Below the pieces are notes generated by a model. The model was not told where the DNA came from. It saw nothing but the letters and a program-made list of their open reading frames with translations, and did not search any database. Positions 1-5,343 of a stretch of DNA of 6,782 nt are shown here, piece after piece (the stretch's first letter is position 1; every line of letters starts with the position of its first letter). Both the position numbers and the translations under genes were made by a program. Source of the DNA: Methanoregula sp. (lineage in GTDB: Archaea > Halobacteriota > Methanomicrobia > Methanomicrobiales > Methanospirillaceae). The stretch covers positions 1-6,782 of the forward strand of contig JAURZP010000438.1 in NCBI GenBank assembly GCA_030653335.1. Reading direction: 5' to 3'.

Positions 1-378
1 AACGAGATCGCTGACCTGTACCGGGCCGGTGGATGGTGGAAGGAAGAATATGATCCTGCGGCTCTTGACTCTCTGATACGGGGAAGTTTTTCGTTTGCTG
101 TTGCTGTTGACAAAAAAACAGGTAAGGCGATTGGTATGGGACGGGTTATCTCTGACGGAGTTTCTGATGGATATATCCAGGATCTGGTGGTTCTTCCGGA
201 TTACCGGAAGAGCGGCATTGGCAAAGAGCTTGTATCTGCTCTTGTTGAACGGTGCGTTAAGTCAGGTATAACGTGGATCGCCCTGATTGCTGAACCGGAT
301 ACCGAAAAGTTTTATTTTCCGGTTGGTTTTGTACCAATGCAAGGGTATGTGCCCCTGATCTTCAGGGGTGAAGGATGA
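1..378 (+). CDS. GNAT-family N-acetyltransferase, 5' end missing
   Basis: The frame is open from the first base, so the gene starts outside the window; 125 residues and the TGA stop are visible. The core of the GNAT fold is clear. A beta4-like strand reading QDLVVLPDYR (residues 60-69) leads into the acetyl-CoA pyrophosphate loop RKSGIGKE (69-76), matching the family pattern R/Q-x-x-G-x-G/A, followed by an amphipathic helix. The last part, EKFYFPVGFVPMQGY (102-116), is the usual GNAT ending in which the final strands cover the acceptor site. The family transfers an acyl group from acyl-CoA to an amine; the substrate cannot be read from this sequence. An ATG at 136 is internal: it would delete the first strands, and the upstream frame is continuous and protein-like. 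The gene overlaps the next one by ATGA (375-378), so the two are probably translationally coupled. Family certain, substrate unknown. Confidence 0.9.
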   Translation, partial: NEIADLYRAGGWWKEEYDPAALDSLIRGSFSFAVAVDKKTGKAIGMGRVISDGVSDGYIQDLVVLPDYRKSGIGKELVSALVERCVKSGITWIALIAEPDTEKFYFPVGFVPMQGYVPLIFRGEG

Positions 379-1271
379 AACTCACACAGGATGATTTCCA
401 TCCGGTAACGCTGGCAGACCGGGCGTTTTTCCAGCAGCACTATGCGCATTATCCCCAGACGCACAGTGATAACACGTTTACCAATATGGTCTGCTGGAAC
501 CATTACGCGCATTACCAGTATGCCGTGATCGAGAAGAACGTCATCCTCGCCAGCACGATCGATGACATCACCCGCTTCCGTCCTCCTATAGGGCCCCGTA
601 ATACAGGACTCCTGCGTTCGCTTATCCGTCTGGCATCAGAGGTCAGTGATGCAGAGCCTGTTGTGTTGATCGATCCTGATACCGCCAGCTGGATGCGGGA
701 TACCTGCGCCGGTCTCAACCTGGTACCTGACAGGAACCATTTCGAATACATATACCGGGCTTCTGATCTTGCTGACCTTCCGGGAAAGCAGTATCTCACC
801 ATCCGCCACCATGTCAACAAATTCCGGAAAAACTGCCTCTATTCGGTTGAGCCGATCACACCGGAAAACCGGGAGGAAGTGAAACGGTTCTTAATCCAGT
901 GGTGTGAATGGAAAGGATGCGAGGGAGATCCGGTGCTTGCCCATGAAAAGGATGCAACATTTTTTGCCATCGATCATTTCGGCGAGTTGGGGTTGTCCGG
1001 GCTGGTTGTCCGGGTTCATAACACAATCGGTGCCATGTCCCTCTATGAACCGCTCAATAACGATACAGCGCTTGTACATTTCGAGAAAGGTATGCCTGAT
1101 TGCGAAGGCATCTACAAGGAAATTAACGCTGAAACTGCGGCCATACTAAAGAAAGATTTTGTCTATATCAACCGCGAAAGCGATCTTGGCGTTGCCGGTC
1201 TTCGTGAGGCAAAGATGCGGTATCATCCCGATCATATGGTTGAAGTCTACTCCTTAAAACGCGACTCATGA
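375..1271 (+). CDS. DUF2156 protein (phosphatidylglycerol lysyltransferase C-terminal-like, double GNAT fold)
   Basis: This 298-residue protein matches my memory of DUF2156, the domain that also forms the catalytic C-terminus of bacterial MprF/LPG synthases, which move an aminoacyl group from tRNA to a lipid. Stand-alone archaeal and bacterial members are cytosolic, and most have no proven substrate. Family hallmarks are HFEYIYRASDLADLPGKQY (122-140), then a basic helix RHHVNKFRKN (144-153), and near the end YINRESDLGVAGLREAK (264-280) and YHPDHMVEVY (283-292). I see no signal peptide, no membrane helix and no MprF-like flippase region, so it is a soluble acyl- or aminoacyl-transferase candidate. 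The ATG at 375 overlaps the preceding stop (ATGA) and has a GGGGTGA ribosome site at 364-370, which fixes the start and supports an operon with the GNAT gene. Family call strong; reaction inferred only. Confidence 0.88.
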   Translation: MKLTQDDFHPVTLADRAFFQQHYAHYPQTHSDNTFTNMVCWNHYAHYQYAVIEKNVILASTIDDITRFRPPIGPRNTGLLRSLIRLASEVSDAEPVVLIDPDTASWMRDTCAGLNLVPDRNHFEYIYRASDLADLPGKQYLTIRHHVNKFRKNCLYSVEPITPENREEVKRFLIQWCEWKGCEGDPVLAHEKDATFFAIDHFGELGLSGLVVRVHNTIGAMSLYEPLNNDTALVHFEKGMPDCEGIYKEINAETAAILKKDFVYINRESDLGVAGLREAKMRYHPDHMVEVYSLKRDS

Positions 1272-1318
1272 TTTTTTTACCGCAGAGAACCTCTCCCGCC
1301 GTAACGGTTTTTTTTTTT
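1272..1318 (+). terminator. Oligo-T termination region after the DUF2156 gene
   Basis: A T7 run (1272-1278) begins directly after the TGA stop, and an 11-T run follows at 1308-1318. Archaeal RNA polymerase terminates at oligo-T tracts in the non-template strand without needing a hairpin, so this is a likely two-step terminator for the GNAT/DUF2156 operon. Confidence 0.7.
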
Positions 1319-1340
1319 AAAACCTCAGTCTTCATCGATT

Positions 1341-1366
1341 AAAAAGAAAAAACCATCTTCTTTTTT
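1341..1366. terminator. AT-rich hairpin, possible bidirectional terminator between convergent genes
   Basis: AAAAAGAA (1341-1348) is the exact reverse complement of TTCTTTTT (1358-1365), with a 9-nt loop. Read on either strand, the second arm is T-rich, so the element could stop transcription from both the DUF2156 side and the marC side. The rest of the 1319-1546 gap holds no gene that I can support. It has a weaker T5 tract on the minus strand (1518-1522) just beyond the marC stop, and a 21-codon ATG frame (1367-1432) that I do not call. Confidence 0.4.
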
Positions 1367-1546
1367 ATGTGTTCAGATGTTGACAAGGAAGTAAACCAGG
1401 AGCAGATCAAAGGCGCTGACCGTGGGAATTAAAACGAGAAGAAAAACAAGAACCAATGCCAGCGAACACCGCGTAATTTTAATTTTTTCAAATCGAGATA
1501 AGGATTATCATTTGATTAAAAAGAAATGTGGCGTTTTTATCCCAAT

Positions 1547-2143
1547 TCAGGCAATGACAGCCAATGCGATAATCCCCGATGCAATGATCTTTACTGCTAT
1601 GGCAGCAACGAGCATGCCGAGCACTTTTCCCATAATATCTGTGACAACTTCTCCGAGTATGCGCTGGATAAATTCAGAATAATAGAGAACCAGCCAGGTA
1701 GCGAGCAGTGCGAGTGTGATCGCAATGAAAGGTATGAGAAGTCCATAATCCCTTGAAAGCAGCATCACGGTAGTGATGGTGCCCGGTCCGCACAGGAGCG
1801 GTGTTCCGATAACAACGCCCGCTGCGGTTTTGACATGCTCTTTGCTGTGCCCGAGCTCAATACCGAGCGCTTCTTGTATACCGAGAAGGAACAGTAAAAT
1901 ACCCCCGGCTATCTGAAAACTGGGCAGATTGAGACCAAGGATATCAAAGATCGTTTTGTTAAAGATCAGGAACAGGTACATCAGCCCGCCTGCAACTGCG
2001 ACAGCGATGAATGCCTGTTTGTGGATCTCTGCGGGAGACTGGCCTTTGGTCATTGTGGCAAATATAGGTACAGAGAGGAGGGGATCGAGGATGATGAACA
2101 GGGCGGCAAAGGAATAGATGATACCGGGAATTAGGTCCTGCAT
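1547..2143 (-). CDS. MarC-family integral membrane protein (UPF0056)
   Basis: The 198-residue product is almost entirely hydrophobic, with about six membrane helices (roughly 5-25, 43-62, 73-91, 107-128, 134-155 and 171-196). It carries the paired MarC signatures: ILDPLLSVPIF (18-28) in the first half and TPLLCGPGTITTVMLL (114-129) in the second, reflecting the internal inverted duplication of this family. The length is normal (about 200-220). MarC was once linked to multiple antibiotic resistance in E. coli, but that was not upheld, and the transported substrate is unknown. The ATG at 2143 has no good Shine-Dalgarno site. Upstream AT-rich stretches on the minus strand (about 2175-2185 and 2228-2240) could supply a TATA box. 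It is divergent from the rubredoxin-like gene and convergent with the DUF2156 gene. Family secure, function unknown. Confidence 0.92.
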   Translation of the reverse strand: MQDLIPGIIYSFAALFIILDPLLSVPIFATMTKGQSPAEIHKQAFIAVAVAGGLMYLFLIFNKTIFDILGLNLPSFQIAGGILLFLLGIQEALGIELGHSKEHVKTAAGVVIGTPLLCGPGTITTVMLLSRDYGLLIPFIAITLALLATWLVLYYSEFIQRILGEVVTDIMGKVLGMLVAAIAVKIIASGIIALAVIA

Positions 2144-2227
2144 GGTCTGATCCAGAATATATGCACCGGTTGCGGATAAAAATGCGGGTTGCCGGCAGGA
2201 GATTTTTTGCAGGTTTGCATCATTCGC

Positions 2228-2240
2228 AATATATAAAAAG
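2228..2240. promoter_or_regulatory. Candidate TATA box serving marC-like (-) and/or rubredoxin (+) genes
   Basis: The run ATATATAAAAA at 2229-2239 lies in the 182-bp divergent gap and resembles an archaeal TATA box on either strand. On the plus strand it predicts a start near 2260 and a leader of about 65 nt before the rubredoxin ATG. On the minus strand it predicts a leader of about 60 nt before the marC ATG. The rest of the gap (2144-2325) shows no gene. Confidence 0.45.
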
Positions 2241-2314
2241 CATAAATCTCTATCATCTCTTAAGGCGGACTTTTTAGTTCCGTAACATCTATGCCGGGTT
2301 GAAAAGGCCGCAAT

Positions 2315-2319
2315 GGTGA
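2315..2319 (+). promoter_or_regulatory. Ribosome binding site of the H1-tailed rubredoxin gene
   Basis: GGTGA lies 6 nt before the ATG at 2326 and is complementary to the archaeal 16S 3' end. It matters because it makes the low-complexity Lys/Ala tail part of the translated protein rather than a mis-called start. The only nearby upstream ATG (2291) hits a stop after three codons. Confidence 0.65.
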
Positions 2320-2325
2320 AATCTT

Positions 2326-2943
2326 ATGGCAAAAGCAGTGACAACTACAAAAAAGAGTGGTGCAAAGACCATAAAAAAACCGGTTGCAGCAAAAGCTAAA
2401 GCATCGCCTGTGGCAAAGAAAAAATCTGCAGTGGCGATTAAACCAGCGGCAAAAAAAGCAGTGGCTGTAGCAAAGAAACCCTCCACTAAACCAGCAGCCA
2501 AGCCCCAGCCAAAGAAAACGGTAACGAAAAGTGCAGCCAAAGCAGGAGCCAAAAACGCTGCAGTGAATATTACGCGGTATAAGTGCAAACTCTGCGGGTA
2601 CATCTACTCCCCGCTCCGTGGGGAACCCCATAACGGCATCCCTGCAGGGACTGCTTTTGATGATCTCCCCGAAACATATGTCTGCCCGGTCTGCGGGTAC
2701 CAGGGTAAAGGCAGGATCGGCAAGTGGGGTTTTGATGAATGGCGTCCAACGAGATACCTCTGTTCTATGTGTTCATACGTATACGATGAAAAACGCGGGG
2801 AACCGCATCGAGGCATAAAAGCCGGAACGAAATTTGAGGATCTGCCTGACGATTATGTCTGTCCGGTGTGTGCAATGGATCCCAAGATCCGCGTACAGTT
2901 CGGGAAGGTGTTCAAGCAGGGTTTTGAACCCCTTCAGGTCTGA
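2326..2943 (+). CDS. Tandem rubredoxin with histone H1-like Lys/Ala/Pro N-terminal tail
   Basis: The 205-residue protein has two parts. Residues 1-80 form a low-complexity basic tail with 23 Lys, 23 Ala and 7 Pro, no Asp, Glu or Arg, and AAKK/KPAAK units like histone H1 C-termini. Residues 81-205 hold two rubredoxin domains. The first has C87-x2-C90 and C120-x2-C123; the second has C146-x2-C149 and C179-x2-C182. Both keep the 30-residue knuckle spacing of classical rubredoxins (C6/C9, C39/C42), so each should bind one Fe(Cys)4 and carry one electron. The first has the usual CxxCGY and CPVCG; the second has CSMCS and CPVCA, lacking the glycines after the cysteines. There is no signal peptide, so it is cytosolic. 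In methanogens rubredoxins pass electrons to oxygen-detoxifying flavoproteins and rubrerythrins. No partner is encoded nearby. DNA binding by the tail is my inference from composition only. Confidence 0.9.
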   Translation: MAKAVTTTKKSGAKTIKKPVAAKAKASPVAKKKSAVAIKPAAKKAVAVAKKPSTKPAAKPQPKKTVTKSAAKAGAKNAAVNITRYKCKLCGYIYSPLRGEPHNGIPAGTAFDDLPETYVCPVCGYQGKGRIGKWGFDEWRPTRYLCSMCSYVYDEKRGEPHRGIKAGTKFEDLPDDYVCPVCAMDPKIRVQFGKVFKQGFEPLQV

Positions 2944-3000
2944 TATCTGAAAATATACACCCATCTTTTTTGTTGCGGCCAATTTTTTACATCAGACCTG
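2935..3000 (+). repeat. 10-bp perfect inverted repeat spanning the rubredoxin stop codon
   Basis: CAGGTCTGAT (2935-2944) contains the last codons and TGA of the rubredoxin gene. Its exact reverse complement, ATCAGACCTG, lies at 2991-3000, with a 46-nt spacer holding two T6 runs. In RNA it could form a stem closing a T-rich loop at the 3' end of the transcript. Confidence 0.55.
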
Positions 3001-3039
3001 TAAAACAGAGTCAGTCATCAAAGTTCTTGAGATTTTTTT
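2966..3039 (+). terminator. Oligo-T terminators after the rubredoxin gene
   Basis: T6 runs at 2966-2971 and 2983-2988 and a T7 run at 3033-3039 lie downstream of the TGA on the plus strand. They are likely successive archaeal termination sites facing the convergent TMEM175-like gene. Confidence 0.6.
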
Positions 3040-3045
3040 GGAATT

Positions 3046-3052
3046 AAAAAAA
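3046..3052 (-). terminator. Oligo-T terminator after the TMEM175-like gene
   Basis: An A7 run on the plus strand reads as T7 on the minus strand, 11 nt beyond the TAA of the TMEM175-like gene. It is placed as expected for archaeal termination and is followed closely by the opposing plus-strand T7. Confidence 0.6.
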
Positions 3053-3063
3053 CCAGAATCCTG

Positions 3064-3690
3064 TTATTTTTGTGTATACCGCATCACGAAATATGTGACA
3101 AGAGGGGATGCCATATACAACATGGTACTGCTTGTAAAGCCCATTATGGTGATGATGATCGCTGCAAGAGAAATGAATGGTATGATCAGTGCTCTGTTCA
3201 TCCGGAGTCGTATATTATGTTGAGATAATTCCGGGGAGATGAGCCGGTGGTTATGGCTTGAATAATACCACTGGAAGGCGAGGATCAGACCAAGAATCAG
3301 GAGATTAAACTCAAAGACACATGTTGCAAGAATATCTGACGAGTAATCGCCGATGAAACTGGTTGAAAACGGGACAAGGGTGACAAAAAAAAGACCAATC
3401 GCATTCAGGAACAGAAAATTTTTGTCAATATGATGGATCATACTGAACTGTGCATGATGGCCCATCCAGAATGCGGCAAGGACAAAAAATGCGATGATAT
3501 AATGGTAAAACGCTGGGAGCAGTGAGAAGAGTGCAGCGCTGGATGTCTGAGTTATAACCGCATCATTGGGAAGGATCATGTTCAGGACAAGCAGGGTCAT
3601 GGCAAACGCAAAGATCCCGTCAGTTAAGGATTCCATGCGGTTCTTTTCCATCAGCACATTTCGATTTTCTGCAGACTCAAGTATGACCAT
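3064..3690 (-). CDS. TMEM175-family (DUF1211) putative potassium channel protein
   Basis: The product is a membrane protein of 208 residues with about six helices. The family signature opens the first helix: RMESLTDGIFAFAMTLLVL (residues 18-36 from the ATG), corresponding to the R-x3-FSDG-x-FA motif, here with LTD in place of FSD. Further matches are FWMGHHAQF (74-82) and NAIGLFFVTLVPFSTSF (96-112). Single-repeat prokaryotic TMEM175 proteins assemble as tetramers and conduct K+ without the classic TVGYG filter. I chose the ATG at 3690: the frame extends three codons to a TTG at 3699, but a minus-strand TATA-like box at 3719-3726 predicts a transcript start near 3697, so the mRNA is nearly leaderless. 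An internal ATG at 3651 is the alternative start. Neighbours give no hint of ion specificity. The changed filter-helix motif is worth testing. Confidence 0.88.
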   Translation of the reverse strand: MVILESAENRNVLMEKNRMESLTDGIFAFAMTLLVLNMILPNDAVITQTSSAALFSLLPAFYHYIIAFFVLAAFWMGHHAQFSMIHHIDKNFLFLNAIGLFFVTLVPFSTSFIGDYSSDILATCVFEFNLLILGLILAFQWYYSSHNHRLISPELSQHNIRLRMNRALIIPFISLAAIIITIMGFTSSTMLYMASPLVTYFVMRYTQK

Positions 3691-3716
3691 CGTTCTCAAC
3701 TAATATTTGACCGTCA

Positions 3717-3757
3717 GGATTTATAACCGGTGATAAACCGGACACAAATCTATAAAC
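3717..3757. promoter_or_regulatory. Divergent promoter pair with an inverted repeat between the TATA boxes
   Basis: On the minus strand TTATAAAT (3719-3726) sits about 26 bp before the predicted start of the TMEM175-like gene. On the plus strand CTATAAAC (3750-3757) sits about 25 bp before the GTG of the surface protein gene. Between them, CCGGT (3727-3731) and ACCGG (3737-3741) form a perfect inverted repeat with a 5-nt spacer. A regulator bound there could block or aid both promoters; operator function is inferred from position. Confidence 0.5.
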
Positions 3758-3782
3758 CCGCCCGCAGTTTATTTCCTATTCA

Positions 3783-4469
3783 GTGATTGAATTGACCCGC
3801 TTCATCTATCGCTACGGTACCTGCCGGTATACCTGTATAGTCCTTACCTGCCTCCTGACTGCAATGATGATCCTTCCCGTTTCTGCAGCGGATGCAAATA
3901 TCGAAGCAGATCTCGGAGACACCCTGAATCTCCATGGTGTGTCCTACACCGGCAGCAGCGTGTACCTCTTCATGACCGGCCCGGGTCTGCCGGAGAACGG
4001 GGTTACTTTAACTGATGTGACCCAGCGGGCTGACCAGGGAAAGTTCACCCAGATCGATCTGGATAGTAAACAGGAGTGGTCCTACAGCTGGAACACGGCC
4101 CGCATTGAGAACGCGATCAAATCCGGGGGAACGTTCCTTGTCTATGTAACGAATGCGCCGGTTGACAAAGCCCACCTTGGCGGTTCAGGTTCTTATAAAA
4201 CCCTGGAAGTCTACTTAAAAAAATCCACAACCTCACGGGTGGCAAGCAGCAGCCAGGCAATGTACACGCTCAACCCCGAGATGCACTCCTCGGTCCAGGT
4301 ACCAACGCTCGCCATCACTTCACCGACGCCCACCCCAACGCTGTTGACAACGCCGCCAACTGCGGTTCCGGTCACACCAATGCCGACAACAAAAGCCCCA
4401 CTTCCCCCTGTACCAGTATTTCTTGCCGTGTTGCTCGGCGCGGGTGCTGCTGTCATGAAAAAGAAGTAA
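3783..4469 (+). CDS. Secreted, C-terminally anchored surface protein with methanogen-type domain
   Basis: The 228-residue product has a Sec signal peptide: a hydrophobic stretch at 18-33 ending in VSA, with cleavage likely after A35. A compact domain (about 38-145) follows, with GDTLNLHGVSYTGSSVYLFM (45-64), TGPGLP (65-70) and a WSYSW motif (99-103). I recall this pattern from repeated domains in Methanomicrobiales secreted proteins, though I cannot name the family with certainty. Then come a Ser-rich segment, a Pro/Thr spacer (175-210, probably glycosylated), a membrane helix (209-225) and KKK at the cytosolic end. It is thus a cell-surface protein on a stalk. The start is a GTG at 3783 with no ribosome site but a TATA box about 30 bp upstream, suggesting a leaderless mRNA. 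No other start in this frame would leave an intact signal peptide with its basic N-terminus. Role unknown. Confidence 0.82.
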   Translation: MIELTRFIYRYGTCRYTCIVLTCLLTAMMILPVSAADANIEADLGDTLNLHGVSYTGSSVYLFMTGPGLPENGVTLTDVTQRADQGKFTQIDLDSKQEWSYSWNTARIENAIKSGGTFLVYVTNAPVDKAHLGGSGSYKTLEVYLKKSTTSRVASSSQAMYTLNPEMHSSVQVPTLAITSPTPTPTLLTTPPTAVPVTPMPTTKAPLPPVPVFLAVLLGAGAAVMKKK

Positions 4470-4483
4470 ATCCTGTCCATCTG

Positions 4484-4490
4484 TTTTTTT
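4484..4490 (+). terminator. T7 terminator after the surface protein gene
   Basis: A T7 run lies 14 nt beyond the TAA of the surface protein gene. It also covers the TTG at 4489 that could open the TPR frame, which argues against that TTG as a start. Confidence 0.6.
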
Positions 4491-4533
4491 GCAAGGTATT
4501 ATCATTGGCTGTGTGAATGGTATACTGAGTCGT

Positions 4534-5160
4534 ATGGATGTCAATGGATTGCTTGAAAAGGCACATCACTTAATGAAGATAGGCCGGTATGATGATGCTA
4601 TCGTACATTATAACCGTGTCCTTGAAATGGATGGGAGGAATACAATCGCACTCGAGGAGAAAGGTAATATATTTTATTCTCTTGGACGCCACGCTGATGC
4701 AATCGCGTGCTATGATGCGGCAATCGCAATAAATCCCAAACTGATTACACTCTGGTATGAGAAAGGATATACCCTGAGAAAGATTCACCGGTATGAAGAA
4801 GCGGTTGTGTGTTTCGACAAGGCCCTGTCTCTTGATCCGGACTACACCTTTGCGCTGAGCAACAAAGGGTATGCCTTAAACGAACTGGGGAGGTATAAAG
4901 AAGCGATCGCATGCTTTGATATCATTCTTGAATCAAGTCCGAATAATGTCCGGGCGGCAACTGCAAAAGGCATTGCGCTGCGGGAGCTGGGTAAAAATGA
5001 AGAAGCACTCGTTTTCTTTGACCGGGCACTCAATTACAACCCCATCAACTCATTTGTGTATTACAACAAAGCACTTGCTCTTCGCAATCTTGGCAGGACC
5101 AAAGAAGCTGACGAGTGTCTCAAAATTGTTAATTTCCCCCGCAGTGCAAAAAAAATATAA
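4534..5160 (+). CDS. Tetratricopeptide-repeat (TPR) protein, six repeats
   Basis: The 208-residue protein consists almost wholly of TPR units with exact 34-residue spacing, beginning at about residues 5, 39, 73, 107, 141 and 175 (the last slightly degenerate). Each shows the consensus pattern, for example KGYALNELGRYKEAIACFD (111-129), with the canonical G/A, Y/F, A and P positions. TPR arrays form a superhelical groove that binds peptides, so a scaffold or adaptor role is likely, but no partner domain is fused. There is no signal peptide or membrane helix. The frame can be extended to a GTG at 4513 or TTG at 4489. I prefer the ATG at 4534 because it begins just before the first repeat, and the upstream codons overlap the preceding T7 terminator. 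No clear ribosome site is present at any of these starts. Such free-standing TPR proteins are abundant in Methanomicrobiales. Confidence 0.88.
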   Translation: MDVNGLLEKAHHLMKIGRYDDAIVHYNRVLEMDGRNTIALEEKGNIFYSLGRHADAIACYDAAIAINPKLITLWYEKGYTLRKIHRYEEAVVCFDKALSLDPDYTFALSNKGYALNELGRYKEAIACFDIILESSPNNVRAATAKGIALRELGKNEEALVFFDRALNYNPINSFVYYNKALALRNLGRTKEADECLKIVNFPRSAKKI

Positions 5161-5216
5161 TTTTTTCCGGTAACCCCACAGAGCGGTCAGCAAAAGAAAC
5201 GTTCACTCCGTTTTTT
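5161..5216 (+). terminator. Oligo-T tracts after the TPR gene
   Basis: A T6 run directly follows the TAA stop (5161-5166), and a second T6 run sits about 45 nt further on, near 5211-5216. Both are plausible archaeal termination sites for the TPR transcript. Confidence 0.5.
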
Positions 5217-5272
5217 AAAGATCTATTATTCAGTATCAGATGATCGTTTTACTTTGTTTACTGGCATGAATA

Positions 5273-5286
5273 AGAAGAATTCTTCT
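5273..5286. repeat. 14-bp perfect palindrome in the TPR/mtrH intergenic gap
   Basis: AGAAGAATTCTTCT equals its own reverse complement. It lies between two convergent genes, where no promoter is expected, so a 3'-end structure is as likely as a protein-binding site. Confidence 0.5.
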
Positions 5287-5306
5287 AAAATCTTTTGCTC
5301 CTTAAA

Positions 5307-5326
5307 TCCCGTTGCCGGGAATTTTT
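5307..5326 (+). terminator. GC hairpin plus T5, intrinsic-terminator-like, plus strand
   Basis: TCCCG (5307-5311) pairs with CGGGA (5316-5320) around a TTGC loop, followed by T5 (5322-5326). It resembles a bacterial-style terminator and would block TPR transcripts from running into the antisense of mtrH. Confidence 0.45.
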
Positions 5327-5343
5327 AAAAAAACAAAAAAAAA
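5327..5343 (-). terminator. T9-G-T7 terminator of the mtr operon
   Basis: The plus strand has A7, C, A9 immediately next to the mtrH stop codon, so the mtr transcript reads T9 G T7 straight after TAA and then meets the GC hairpin at 5307-5320. This is a strong oligo-T terminator, fitting a highly expressed operon. Confidence 0.75.

Noticed and set aside
1367..1432. A 21-codon ATG frame (begins MCSDVDKEVN) in the DUF2156/marC gap
   Set aside because: It has no ribosome site, follows a likely terminator hairpin, and is too short to separate from chance.
1337..1526. Direct repeat GATTAAAAAGAAA at 1337-1349 and 1514-1526, possible attachment sites
   Set aside because: The 13-nt unit is A-rich and low complexity, nothing between the copies resembles a mobile element, and no integrase or tRNA is near.
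1422..1756. Two overlapping plus-strand frames opposite the end of the marC-like gene
   Set aside because: They are antisense to a clear membrane protein and carry no family motif.
2326..2565. The basic tail read as a separate histone or HU-like gene
   Set aside because: There is no stop or start between the tail and the rubredoxin domains, and the ribosome site precedes the tail; it is one protein.
2260..2631. Minus-strand frames opposite the Lys/Ala tail, rich in Phe, Cys and Leu
   Set aside because: They are shadows of the AAA/GCA-rich tail codons; their hydrophobicity is an artefact of reverse-complemented Lys and Ala codons.
4489..4533. Upstream extension of the TPR protein from a TTG
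   Set aside because: The TTG lies at the end of a T7 terminator and the added 15 residues do not extend a TPR unit.
4211..4544. Minus-strand frames across the Pro/Thr spacer of the surface protein
   Set aside because: They arise from repetitive ACN/CCN codons on the coding strand and lack any recognisable domain.
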